7,594 bases of DNA, taken from an uncultured Clostridiaceae bacterium. GTDB taxonomy: Bacteria; Bacillota; Clostridia; Lachnospirales; Lachnospiraceae. The translations under genes were made by a program, and so were the position numbers. This document shows, piece after piece, positions 1 through 5,737 of this stretch. Position 1 is the stretch's first letter, and every line of letters begins with the position of its first letter. The DNA lies in the NCBI GenBank assembly GCA_902477765.1, contig CABSIM010000066.1:1-7594 (forward strand), in the 5' to 3' direction. The notes beneath the pieces were generated by a model, which saw nothing but the letters and a program-made list of their open reading frames with translations, was not told where the DNA came from and made no database searches.

Positions 1-129
1 CCCCCCTCAAGATGAGATATCCCATTCGAAAGAAGTAAGACCCCTTGAAGACGACGAGGTAGATAGGGCAGAGGTGGAAGTACAGTAATGTATGGAGCTG
101 ACTGTTACTAATCGGTCGAGGGCTTGACC
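1..129 (+). rRNA. 23S ribosomal RNA, 3' end (partial)
   Basis: The first ~130 bases match the conserved end of bacterial 23S rRNA: the segment with AAGACCCCTTGAAGACGACG, then GGTAGATAGGGC, and the terminal ACTAATCGGTCGAGGGCTTGACC. The 5' part lies outside the window. The 3' end is placed at the GGCTTGACC that normally closes the molecule; the exact last base is uncertain by a few positions. It is followed by only ~70 bases of A/T-rich spacer before tRNA-Asn, so no 5S gene sits in its usual place. Confidence 0.96.
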
Positions 130-200
130 AGAAGGTGTTTGTGATTGGTTGGATGATTTTCAATATGTGGTTTTGAAGGTATGTTGATTGCCTTTCATAT

Positions 201-273
201 TCCTCGATAGCTCAGTCGGTAGAGCACGCGGCTGTTAACCGCGCTGTCGTAGGTTCGAGTCCTACTCGGGGAG
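201..273 (+). tRNA. tRNA-Asn (anticodon GTT)
   Basis: A full cloverleaf can be drawn: acceptor TCCTCGA (201-207) pairs with TCGGGGA (266-272) with one G-T pair, followed by discriminator G. The D stem is GCTC/GAGC. The anticodon stem CGCGG/CCGCG encloses loop CTGTTAA with anticodon GTT. The T arm is GTAGG-TTCGAGT-CCTAC. CCA is not encoded. Seven Ts follow immediately (274-280). It probably belongs to the rRNA transcript, being the first gene after 23S. Confidence 0.97.
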
Positions 274-314
274 TTTTTTTCATACTTTCCCAGTATAATC
301 CAGGCGAGAACTGG

Positions 315-343
315 TTGACAGAGATGGTTAAGTATGATAGGAT
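315..343 (+). promoter_or_regulatory. Candidate sigma-A promoter between tRNA-Asn and tRNA-Glu
   Basis: A perfect -35 TTGACA (315-320), a 17-base spacer and -10 TAGGAT (338-343) would start transcription near 350, just before tRNA-Glu at 360. With the T7 run after tRNA-Asn, this suggests tRNA-Glu and tRNA-Cys can be made independently of the rRNA operon. The call rests on the two hexamers and spacing only. Confidence 0.55.
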
Positions 344-359
344 ATGAATGCAGAAATAA

Positions 360-431
360 GGCCCCATGGTCAAGCGGTTAAGACATCGCCCTTTCACGGC
401 GGTAACACGAGTTCGAATCTCGTTGGGGTCA
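360..431 (+). tRNA. tRNA-Glu (anticodon TTC)
   Basis: Acceptor GGCCCCA (360-366) pairs with TGGGGTC (424-430), discriminator A at 431. The anticodon loop CTTTCAC carries TTC, and the T arm is ACGAG-TTCGAAT-CTCGT. No CCA is encoded. Only 16 bases separate it from tRNA-Cys, so the two are very likely cotranscribed and cut apart during maturation. Confidence 0.97.
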
Positions 432-447
432 TTGCTCAATTTCATAT

Positions 448-518
448 GGCGACGTAGCCAAGTGGTAAGGCGCGGGTCTGCAACACCCTTATCACCGGTT
501 CAAATCCGGTCGTCGCCT
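448..518 (+). tRNA. tRNA-Cys (anticodon GCA)
   Basis: Acceptor GGCGACG (448-454) pairs with CGTCGCC (511-517), followed by discriminator T, the base typical of bacterial tRNA-Cys. The anticodon loop CTGCAAC carries GCA, and the T arm is ACCGG-TTCAAAT-CCGGT. CCA is not encoded. It is the last gene before a strong intrinsic terminator. Confidence 0.97.
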
Positions 519-523
519 CTCAG

Positions 524-563
524 AACCTCAGAAATCCTGTTTTGGGACTTCTGAGGTTTTTTG
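524..563 (+). terminator. Intrinsic terminator after tRNA-Cys
   Basis: AACCTCAGAA (524-533) pairs perfectly with TTCTGAGGTT (549-558), with a further inner TCC/GGA pairing (535-537 with 545-547), and the stem runs into TTTTTT at 557-562. It closes the tRNA-Glu/tRNA-Cys unit, and the rRNA operon if that reads through. Confidence 0.9.
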
Positions 564-601
564 TTTGCTCTTTTCTGTAAGCCCTGTATTTGCGAGCACA
601 G

Positions 602-630
602 TTGAGGATGGAAAAAACTTATGGTATGAT
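602..630 (+). promoter_or_regulatory. Sigma-A-type promoter of the peptidase-acetyltransferase unit
   Basis: -35 TTGAGG (602-607), a 17-base spacer and -10 TATGAT (625-630) predict a start near 637 and a ~55-base leader ahead of the peptidase. It lies just after the tRNA terminator, so the downstream genes form a separate unit from the rRNA/tRNA genes. Confidence 0.7.
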
Positions 631-676
631 TCAATAAAACAGATTTCGCACAGGTATATCATATATAGGAATAATG

Positions 677-684
677 AAAGGAGG
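677..684 (+). promoter_or_regulatory. Ribosome binding site deciding the peptidase start
   Basis: AAAGGAGG is a near-perfect Shine-Dalgarno. No ATG, GTG or TTG of the peptidase frame lies within its reach. In that frame it faces ATT at 690 (5-base gap) and CTG at 693 (8-base gap); the first conventional in-frame start, TTG at 717, is 32 bases away. The same 14-base string, AAAGGAGGAAAACA, precedes the acetyltransferase gene, where it is followed by a normal ATG. Confidence 0.75.
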
Positions 685-692
685 AAAACATT

Positions 693-2252
693 CTGAAAAG
701 AAAAATCTGGAAGAAATTGCTTCAGGATAGCAGATGGCCGGTTATACTTTACATCCTGACAGGGGTTCTGTCAGTCAGTACAATATATTTTGCTGTTTTT
801 CTGATCGAGATTCCGGATAGTATGACAATTATTATGTGTGCTTTACTGGCAGTGTTTGGAATCCTTTCTTTTTTGTATACTTGCAGAAACCTGAAAACCA
901 GAATTGCACTGGTTCTGTTCGGCTTTTCCGCAATGACAATATCTGTTATGGGAAATTACTGCAATCCGTACTGGAACAGCACTTCATTCAGAAGAACAAC
1001 GCTTCCTGCGTCTTTATCTGCGGATGCGCTGCTGGGGACAGAAGCAGCGAAAGAAGATCTGGAATATGTGATGCATTATCTGAAGAAATTGCATCCGGCC
1101 TTTTATGAAAAAATACCAACGGAGGTTGCGGCAGAATATGAAAATATGCTGAAGCAACTGGAGAATCAGACATCTGTGTCAGTCTGTGAGCTGACCCGAA
1201 TGGCTGAGTCTGTGGTGGCGGTTCTGAGAGACAGCCATTCGCAGGTGAGAAGATCTGAAGAGACGATGCATTACCTGAAGGATATGTACAAATTCAAAGA
1301 TCTGATGGCAGTCAACGGAATTAAGATGGAAGATCTGATGCGGCAGACAGAGAATCTGTACAGTTATGAAATGGATCAATGGCATCTGCGCAGGCTGAAG
1401 TTTGACTGTCTCAGTCTGGAAGGACTGCAGTATCTTGGATTCAGACCGGAGAACGGAATTACATATACAATTGAGCGGGATGATGGAAAACAGATAGAAA
1501 TGATTTATTGTGCAGAAGATTTTCTGCCGGGAAATGGTTCTGCAGCTGGTTCGGAAACAAACCTGCAGGCAGGAACCGCGGAGGCGAACCAGGGAACAAA
1601 AAAATCATTTGTATCCTATGAAATTATCAATGATTACAATACCGCCGTATTAAAACTGGATTCCTGTCAGAATAACGAGGAATATAAAAGCTGCCTGAGG
1701 AACATGTTTGCAGAAGTGAAAAGGCGGGAGATCAGTAATGTGGCGGTAGATCTTCGAAACAATACCGGGGGTAATTCCGGAGTAATCCATGAGTTTATCC
1801 GTTATCTTGATGTGGATCTGTACAATATATCAAAGACACAATGGAGACTCGGATGGTTTATGAAAACCGCTGAAAGCGGTATTGCAGAAAATGACCGATA
1901 CGAGGATCTTACATTCAGAGGCAGGGTGTATATTCTGACTTCATCTTCAACATTCAGTTCTGCAATGCTTTTTGCAGAATATATCCAGGATAATAATCTG
2001 GGGCTTCTTATTGGAGAAGCACCAGGGGAACCGCCTGACAGTTATGGGGACACTGTCAGTTTCATTCTTCCCAATTCAAAGCTGGTATTGACTGTTTCCA
2101 CGAAAAAGTTCTTCCGGGTGGACCAGAATCGTCCGGGAGATATTTTGGAGCCGGATATTCCATGTGACGGCCAGGCTGCCATGGAAATGCTGTATGGAAC
2201 AATCTGGCTGGAGGAGTGGATGAGAGAGGCGACCGTAGAGGAAGCAAAATAA
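693..2252 (+). CDS. Membrane-anchored S41-family (C-terminal processing-like) serine peptidase
   Basis: From CTG 693 the product is 519 residues. It begins basic (K-R-K-I-W-K-K), then has three hydrophobic segments (about 17-41, 43-64, 69-88) and a long, probably extracytoplasmic, C-terminal part. S41 family marks are: D-S-H at 180-182, matching the L-x-D-G-H motif that supplies a histidine in tricorn/TSP-like members; a possible degenerate PDZ stretch around 200-270 (A-V-N-G-I); D-L-R-N-N-T-G-G at 353-360; T-S-S-S-T-F-S-S-A at 416-424 with likely nucleophile Ser422; and I-G-E at 440-442. A Gly/Ser/Ala/Asn-rich linker lies at about 278-305. Substrate is unknown. The frame also permits TTG 717 (511 residues), but that lacks a good ribosome site and removes the basic N-terminus. 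The DNA is visibly richer in A/T than the thiamine genes. The acetyltransferase follows after 73 bases on the same strand. The S41 fold is fairly certain; the exact role is not known. Confidence 0.85.
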   Translation: MKRKIWKKLLQDSRWPVILYILTGVLSVSTIYFAVFLIEIPDSMTIIMCALLAVFGILSFLYTCRNLKTRIALVLFGFSAMTISVMGNYCNPYWNSTSFRRTTLPASLSADALLGTEAAKEDLEYVMHYLKKLHPAFYEKIPTEVAAEYENMLKQLENQTSVSVCELTRMAESVVAVLRDSHSQVRRSEETMHYLKDMYKFKDLMAVNGIKMEDLMRQTENLYSYEMDQWHLRRLKFDCLSLEGLQYLGFRPENGITYTIERDDGKQIEMIYCAEDFLPGNGSAAGSETNLQAGTAEANQGTKKSFVSYEIINDYNTAVLKLDSCQNNEEYKSCLRNMFAEVKRREISNVAVDLRNNTGGNSGVIHEFIRYLDVDLYNISKTQWRLGWFMKTAESGIAENDRYEDLTFRGRVYILTSSSTFSSAMLFAEYIQDNNLGLLIGEAPGEPPDSYGDTVSFILPNSKLVLTVSTKKFFRVDQNRPGDILEPDIPCDGQAAMEMLYGTIWLEEWMREATVEEAK

Positions 2253-2311
2253 ACGGAAAATTCAGCTGTAAACAGTGCTTCATAGCTTTTGAGGATTTAC
2301 GAAAGTCTTAT

Positions 2312-2319
2312 AAAGGAGG
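2312..2319 (+). promoter_or_regulatory. Ribosome binding site of the GNAT gene
   Basis: AAAGGAGG lies 6 bases before ATG 2326. It is part of a 14-base string identical to the one before the peptidase, which suggests similar translation strength for both genes. No terminator and no convincing promoter is visible in 2253-2311, supporting cotranscription. Confidence 0.8.
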
Positions 2320-2325
2320 AAAACA

Positions 2326-2853
2326 ATGGAAATCATACAGGCAGAGAAGAAAGATCTGGCGGAAATCATGAAGTTCTATGACATTATGTGCCAGGTTCTG
2401 GGAGAAAAAAGTTTTATGCCCGGTGGAAATAAGGGAGGATTTCCTTCGGAACCCATGGTGGAAGAGGCAATCCGTACCGGAAGCCAGTTTATCGGGGTAG
2501 AAGACGGCAGGATTATGGCAGCCTATATCCTGAATCATGAATGTGACGACTCCTACCGGAAAGCACACTGGCATATCAGCGCCGGACCGGATGAGGCAGT
2601 TGTTATGCATGCACTGCGCGTCCTTCCGGAATATGGCGGACGGGGATATTCGAAACGCCTGCTGGAGCATGCGATCCGCACGGCCAGAGAACGGGGACAG
2701 AAGGCCATACGTCTGGATTGTCTTAAGGAAAACGAAATTGCAGACAGACTGTACCGGTCATTTGGATTTGAATATGTGGATACGGCTGAAATCATGTATG
2801 CCGATATAGGGGTTCCCAGACAATGCCTGCTTTATGAGCTGATACTGAAATGA
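2326..2853 (+). CDS. GNAT-family N-acetyltransferase
   Basis: A 175-residue protein of usual length for a single-domain GNAT, which transfers an acetyl group from acetyl-CoA to an amine. The N-terminal half resembles the GNAT beta1-alpha1-alpha2 region, with an acidic turn V-E-D-G-R at 58-62. Motif A is clear at 95-120: A-L-R-V-L-P-E-Y, then G-G-R-G-Y-S at 104-109, the pyrophosphate-binding R/Q-x-x-G-x-G/A loop, leading into a basic helix. Motif B follows with D-C at 131-132, N at 136 and A-D-R-L-Y-R-S-F-G-F-E at 139-149. The acceptor cannot be predicted. It follows the S41 peptidase in the same direction and is followed by a hairpin, so the pair is probably one transcript. It may act on a small amine, antibiotic or protein N-terminus; nothing here decides that. 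Confidence 0.92.
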   Translation: MEIIQAEKKDLAEIMKFYDIMCQVLGEKSFMPGGNKGGFPSEPMVEEAIRTGSQFIGVEDGRIMAAYILNHECDDSYRKAHWHISAGPDEAVVMHALRVLPEYGGRGYSKRLLEHAIRTARERGQKAIRLDCLKENEIADRLYRSFGFEYVDTAEIMYADIGVPRQCLLYELILK

Positions 2854-2870
2854 CGGAGAACAGCACAAAG

Positions 2871-2911
2871 AGGACCGGATACCGGACGAAGAGAACGGAA
2901 TCCGGTCCTTT
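2871..2911 (+). terminator. GC-rich hairpin between convergent units, probable terminator
   Basis: AGGACCGGAT (2871-2880) pairs perfectly with ATCCGGTCCT (2900-2909), with an inner CCG/CGG (2882-2884 with 2896-2898) and an 11-base loop. The T tract is short (TTTCT on the plus strand; CTCTTTG on the minus strand), so termination efficiency is uncertain in both directions. It lies 18 bases after the GNAT stop and is the only strong hairpin between this gene and the convergent thiamine operon, so it may serve both. Confidence 0.65.
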
Positions 2912-2933
2912 CTGAATGCTGGAAAATCTCAGC

Positions 2934-3077
2934 CCCCTGGGAGATGCATCCGGCATCTGCAGGCGGATGTATCCGGAATCTGCAGACTGATTCATTTAAG
3001 GCCTGCAGATTATTTCATCTGAGATCCGCAGACTGATTCATTTAAGACCTGCAGACTATTTCATCTGAGATCTGCGG
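2934..3077. repeat. Degenerate 23-bp tandem repeat array
   Basis: CTGCAG or a one-base variant recurs exactly every 23 bases at 2957, 2980, 3003, 3026 (CCGCAG), 3049 and 3072 (CTGCGG). The units at 2934 and 2957 resemble each other (GATG-ATCCGG core). Units at 2980 and 3026 share ACTGATTCATTTAAG, and units at 3003 and 3049 share TATTTCATCTGAGAT, giving a 46-bp higher-order duplication (2982-3027 and 3028-3073) with only three mismatches. The array enters the 3' end of the thiE/tenI gene: the stop codon is inside it, and the copy of that segment at 3010-3012 also carries a stop in the same position. 23 is not a multiple of three, so it is not a protein repeat. Confidence 0.85.
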
Positions 3078-3661
3078 AATGCTTCCAGAAGAGCCCAGGG
3101 GTCTTCGCAGGACATCAGCCCGCTCATGACACAGCCTCCTCTGGCGCCGGCTTCTGTCACCAGAGAAAAAACGGACGGCGTGATTCCGCCGATGGCCCAT
3201 ACGGGAATAGCCACATTCCGGCATATTTCACGGAGAAATTCCACCCCACGGGGCTTAAGCCCTTTTTTGCATTCCGTGGAAAATATATGGCCGGCAGTAA
3301 TATAGGTGCATCCCAGGGATTCTGCTTCCAGTGCCTCGTCCAGAGAGTGACAGGACGAACCAAGAATCCGGAAAGATGCTTTCCGGGACGGGGAAAGCGT
3401 TCTCAGAACCGGAAGCGGAAGATGAAGCGCATCTGTCCCCAGGGCCTCTGCAGTCCGGGGATCGTTGTGAAGGATGCAGGGCACGTGCCGGGAACGGCAG
3501 ATAGGAAGAACCTGTTCTGCCAGAAGGCGGTATTTTTCCGGAGACAGATCTTTTTCCCGGAGAATGATGCCGGCACATCCGGCATCGGCGATCCGCTCCA
3601 GCCGTGTGAGAAAATCCTCCTGGCAGAGAAGGCGACTGGTAACACATAAAATATCAGACAT
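3056..3661 (-). CDS. thiE: ThiE/TenI-family protein (thiamine phosphate synthase or thiazole tautomerase)
   Basis: Last gene of the thiazole operon, 201 residues from ATG 3661, the usual length for the family and a TIM-barrel fold. Seen in the sequence: I-L-R-E-K-D-L at about 33-39, the conserved strand-2 R-E-K; H-N-D at 65-67; G-x-S-C-H-S at 101-106; Y-I-T-A-G-H-I-F-S-T-E-C-K-K-G at 120-134; and the phosphate loop I-G-G-I-T-P at 157-162. ThiE joins HMP pyrophosphate to thiazole phosphate, while TenI aromatises ThiG's product. The G-H-I-F...C-K-K-G segment, with histidine at ~125 where ThiE proteins usually have G-P, resembles Bacillus TenI, whose catalytic His is at 122. The assignment between the two is open; family membership is firm. 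This start overlaps the thiH stop by 8 bases (ATGTCTGA), implying translational coupling; ATG 3673 would add four residues. The 3' end lies in a tandem repeat. Confidence 0.88.
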   Translation of the reverse strand: MSDILCVTSRLLCQEDFLTRLERIADAGCAGIILREKDLSPEKYRLLAEQVLPICRSRHVPCILHNDPRTAEALGTDALHLPLPVLRTLSPSRKASFRILGSSCHSLDEALEAESLGCTYITAGHIFSTECKKGLKPRGVEFLREICRNVAIPVWAIGGITPSVFSLVTEAGARGGCVMSGLMSCEDPWALLEAFRRSQMK

Positions 3662-4922
3662 AAATATAATCATTCAGCACCGGCTGAAGGCCTTCCGCTG
3701 AGATATCCGCGTACATTTTTCTGAAACTCCGGCTGTCGCAGATTTCAAACTGTTCATCGCCTTCGGCAAGGGTGCTTTCCTTTCCTGTATATTTGCTTTC
3801 ATGGTCTCCGATTCCCGTGGAAACGCCTGCGGAAACTTTTGTGGCGGCTATTTTGATGATTCCGTTTCGGAATGTTTCGCTTTCTCTGGAAGAAACGGTG
3901 ATGCCGGCAAACGGCAGGAAGAGCCGGTATGCGCACAGAACCTGACAGAGCTGCTTTTCATGAACATCCAGCGGATTGATTTTGTCGTTGTTGATAATGG
4001 GGCGCAGGCGGGGACAGGAAAGAGACATTTCGGCGTGAGGGTACTTCCTCTGCAGATAGTAAACATGCAGGGCTGTAGCCAGGGCGTCCTTGCGGAAATC
4101 GGCAAGTCCGAGAAGGGCAGAAAATCCCACACCGCGCATGCCTCCCATCAGGGCCCGCTCCTGGGCTTCAAAGCGGTAGGGCCAGACACGCTTATGCCCC
4201 AGAAGATGCAGAGTCTCATATTTATCTGCATCATAAGTCTCCTGAAATACAGTGACATAATCGGCTCCGCATTCCCGGAGATAGTGGTATTCATCGCTGT
4301 TGACAGGATATATTTCCAGCCCCACCATGCGGAAATATCTGCGCGCCAGACGGCATGCCTCACCGATGTATTCCACGCTGCTCATGGAACGGCTCTCGCC
4401 GGTGAGAAGCAGGACTTCTTCCATTCCGGAATCTGCGATGATCTTCATTTCGTGTTCAATCTGCTCTGCGTTCAGCCGCATGCGGCGGATATGATTATAG
4501 CAGTTGAAACCGCAGTATATGCAGTAATTTTCGCAGTAGTTGGCAATATAAAGCGGGGTAAAAAGGTATACGGTGTTGCCGAAATGTTTTCTGGTTTCCA
4601 GGCTGGCCTTCTGGGCCATTTCTTCCAGGAACGGCTCGGCAGCCGGAGAAAGCAGGGCTTTGAAATCCTCAATGGAACATGTCTCGTGGCGGAGGGCTGT
4701 CCGGACATCTCCGGCAGTATAACGGGAAGGATCATAGTCGTTCATGTGAGCAAGGACTTTTTCCATCACGTCAGAATGGATCTGCTCCATGCCCGGAAGG
4801 TATTCCATATGATTTCTGCGGCAGGAAGGATCGTTTTCCAGCTGATGTTTTTTCTTCAGGGCTTCAGGCGACAGAAGGCCGGAGTCCACAAAAAAGTGAT
4901 TTTCCATGGTCTGATTTTCCAA
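3654..4922 (-). CDS. thiH: ThiH, 2-iminoacetate synthase (tyrosine lyase)
   Basis: Radical SAM enzyme that cleaves L-tyrosine to dehydroglycine (2-iminoacetate) and p-cresol, the oxygen-independent glycine-imine source for thiazole synthesis. From TTG 4922 it has 422 residues. The C-x3-C-x2-C cluster motif is present as C-E-N-Y-C-I-Y-C-G-F (Cys130, 134, 137). L-L-L-T-G-E-S-R then carries the G-E region, followed by V-F-Q-E-T-Y and R-G-V-G-F-S-A-L-L-G-L-A-D typical of ThiH, and an S-R-E-S motif near the end. The N-terminus is longer than in E. coli ThiH. Start choice: after the thiG stop comes GGGGGGTGA, a good Shine-Dalgarno 8 bases from TTG 4922. GTG 4931 lies inside that site, so is less likely, and ATG 4907 is a weaker alternative. 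The gap to thiG is only 14 bases, and the 3' end overlaps the next gene. Confidence 0.95.
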   Translation of the reverse strand: MENQTMENHFFVDSGLLSPEALKKKHQLENDPSCRRNHMEYLPGMEQIHSDVMEKVLAHMNDYDPSRYTAGDVRTALRHETCSIEDFKALLSPAAEPFLEEMAQKASLETRKHFGNTVYLFTPLYIANYCENYCIYCGFNCYNHIRRMRLNAEQIEHEMKIIADSGMEEVLLLTGESRSMSSVEYIGEACRLARRYFRMVGLEIYPVNSDEYHYLRECGADYVTVFQETYDADKYETLHLLGHKRVWPYRFEAQERALMGGMRGVGFSALLGLADFRKDALATALHVYYLQRKYPHAEMSLSCPRLRPIINNDKINPLDVHEKQLCQVLCAYRLFLPFAGITVSSRESETFRNGIIKIAATKVSAGVSTGIGDHESKYTGKESTLAEGDEQFEICDSRSFRKMYADISAEGLQPVLNDYIYV

Positions 4923-4936
4923 TGTCTTCACCCCCC

Positions 4937-5710
4937 TTAGTCCCTGAGAAAACCGGTAAGGGGATCGGAAGCAGAAGCACCTCTGGTCAGAACGCGGCCG
5001 AGACCGGACAGATAAGCCATCCGTCCCGCTTCAATGGCTTGGCGGAAAGCAGCTGCCATCAGCGGCAGATCTCCGGCTGTGGCCAGAGCAGTATTAGCCA
5101 TAATGGCGGCGGCTCCCATTTCCATGGCTTCGCAGGCCTGGGAGGGACGGCCGATACCGGCATCCACAATGACCGGAAGGTCAATTTCGTCAATGAGGAT
5201 CTGAATAAAATCCCTGGTGGACAGGCCCTTGTTGGAACCGATGGGGGAAGCAAGGGGCATGACTGCAGCAGCACCTGCATTTACCAGATCCCTTGCAGCA
5301 TTCAGATCGGGATACATATAGGGCATGACCACAAAGCCTTCTTTCGCCAGGATTTCCGTGGCCCGGATGGTTTCATAATTATCCGGCAGCAGATATTTGG
5401 AGTCATGCATGATTTCGATTTTCACGAAATCCCCGCAGCCAAGTTCCCGCGCCAGACGGGCAATGCGCACGGCTTCTTCCGCATTTCTGGCTCCTGAAGT
5501 ATTGGGAAGCAGCGTGATGCCCCGGGGAATGTAGTCCAGAATATTTTCATGTTCTTTTGTATTGGCTCTGCGCACGGCAAGCGTGATGATTTCGGCACCT
5601 GCGTCCCGGATGGCTGATTCAATCAGCTTCAGAGAGTATTTTCCGGAGCCAAGGATGAAACGGGAGGAGAATTCATGTCCTCCGATTACAAGTCGGTCAT
5701 TTGTCTGCAT
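4937..5710 (-). CDS. thiG: ThiG, thiazole synthase
   Basis: 257 residues, full length. Cytoplasmic TIM-barrel enzyme that condenses 1-deoxy-D-xylulose 5-phosphate, dehydroglycine and the sulfur of ThiS thiocarboxylate into the thiazole phosphate. The product carries S-R-F-I-L-G-S-G-K-Y at 16-25; L-L-P-N-T-S-G at 67-73; F-V-K-I-E-I at 95-100, with Lys97 at the position of the Schiff-base lysine and Glu99 beside it; M-P-L-A-S-P-I-G-S at 151-159; and V-D-A-G-I-G-R-P-S at 182-190, with Asp183 at the catalytic aspartate position. All expected key residues are intact. ATG 5710 is preceded by GTGAGG with 9 bases spacing. It lies 27 bases after thiF and before thiH, the order expected for a ThiS-dependent thiazole operon. 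Confidence 0.97.
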   Translation of the reverse strand: MQTNDRLVIGGHEFSSRFILGSGKYSLKLIESAIRDAGAEIITLAVRRANTKEHENILDYIPRGITLLPNTSGARNAEEAVRIARLARELGCGDFVKIEIMHDSKYLLPDNYETIRATEILAKEGFVVMPYMYPDLNAARDLVNAGAAAVMPLASPIGSNKGLSTRDFIQILIDEIDLPVIVDAGIGRPSQACEAMEMGAAAIMANTALATAGDLPLMAAAFRQAIEAGRMAYLSGLGRVLTRGASASDPLTGFLRD

Positions 5711-5737
5711 AAGTATTTACCTCACTTTTCTGTGGTT

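Noticed and set aside
366..554. 62-codon plus-strand frame over the tRNA-Glu/tRNA-Cys region, and a minus-strand frame at 212-445
   Set aside because: Both translate tRNA genes and a terminator; no ribosome site and no recognisable protein.
717..719. TTG as start of the S41 peptidase
   Set aside because: Possible, but only weak GGAAG precedes it at 3 bases, while a near-perfect site lies upstream in reach of CTG 693 or ATT 690. Kept as the alternative.
2934..3077. CRISPR array
   Set aside because: The units are contiguous 23-bp tandem repeats with no unique spacers and diverge among themselves; no cas genes.
3801..4940. 379-codon plus-strand open frame
   Set aside because: It is antisense to thiH, whose product has the full radical SAM motif set. 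The plus frame has no recognisable domain and is a codon-bias shadow.
4679..5497. 272-codon plus-strand open frame antisense to thiG/thiH
   Set aside because: No domain recognised; thiG on the other strand has all its active-site residues.
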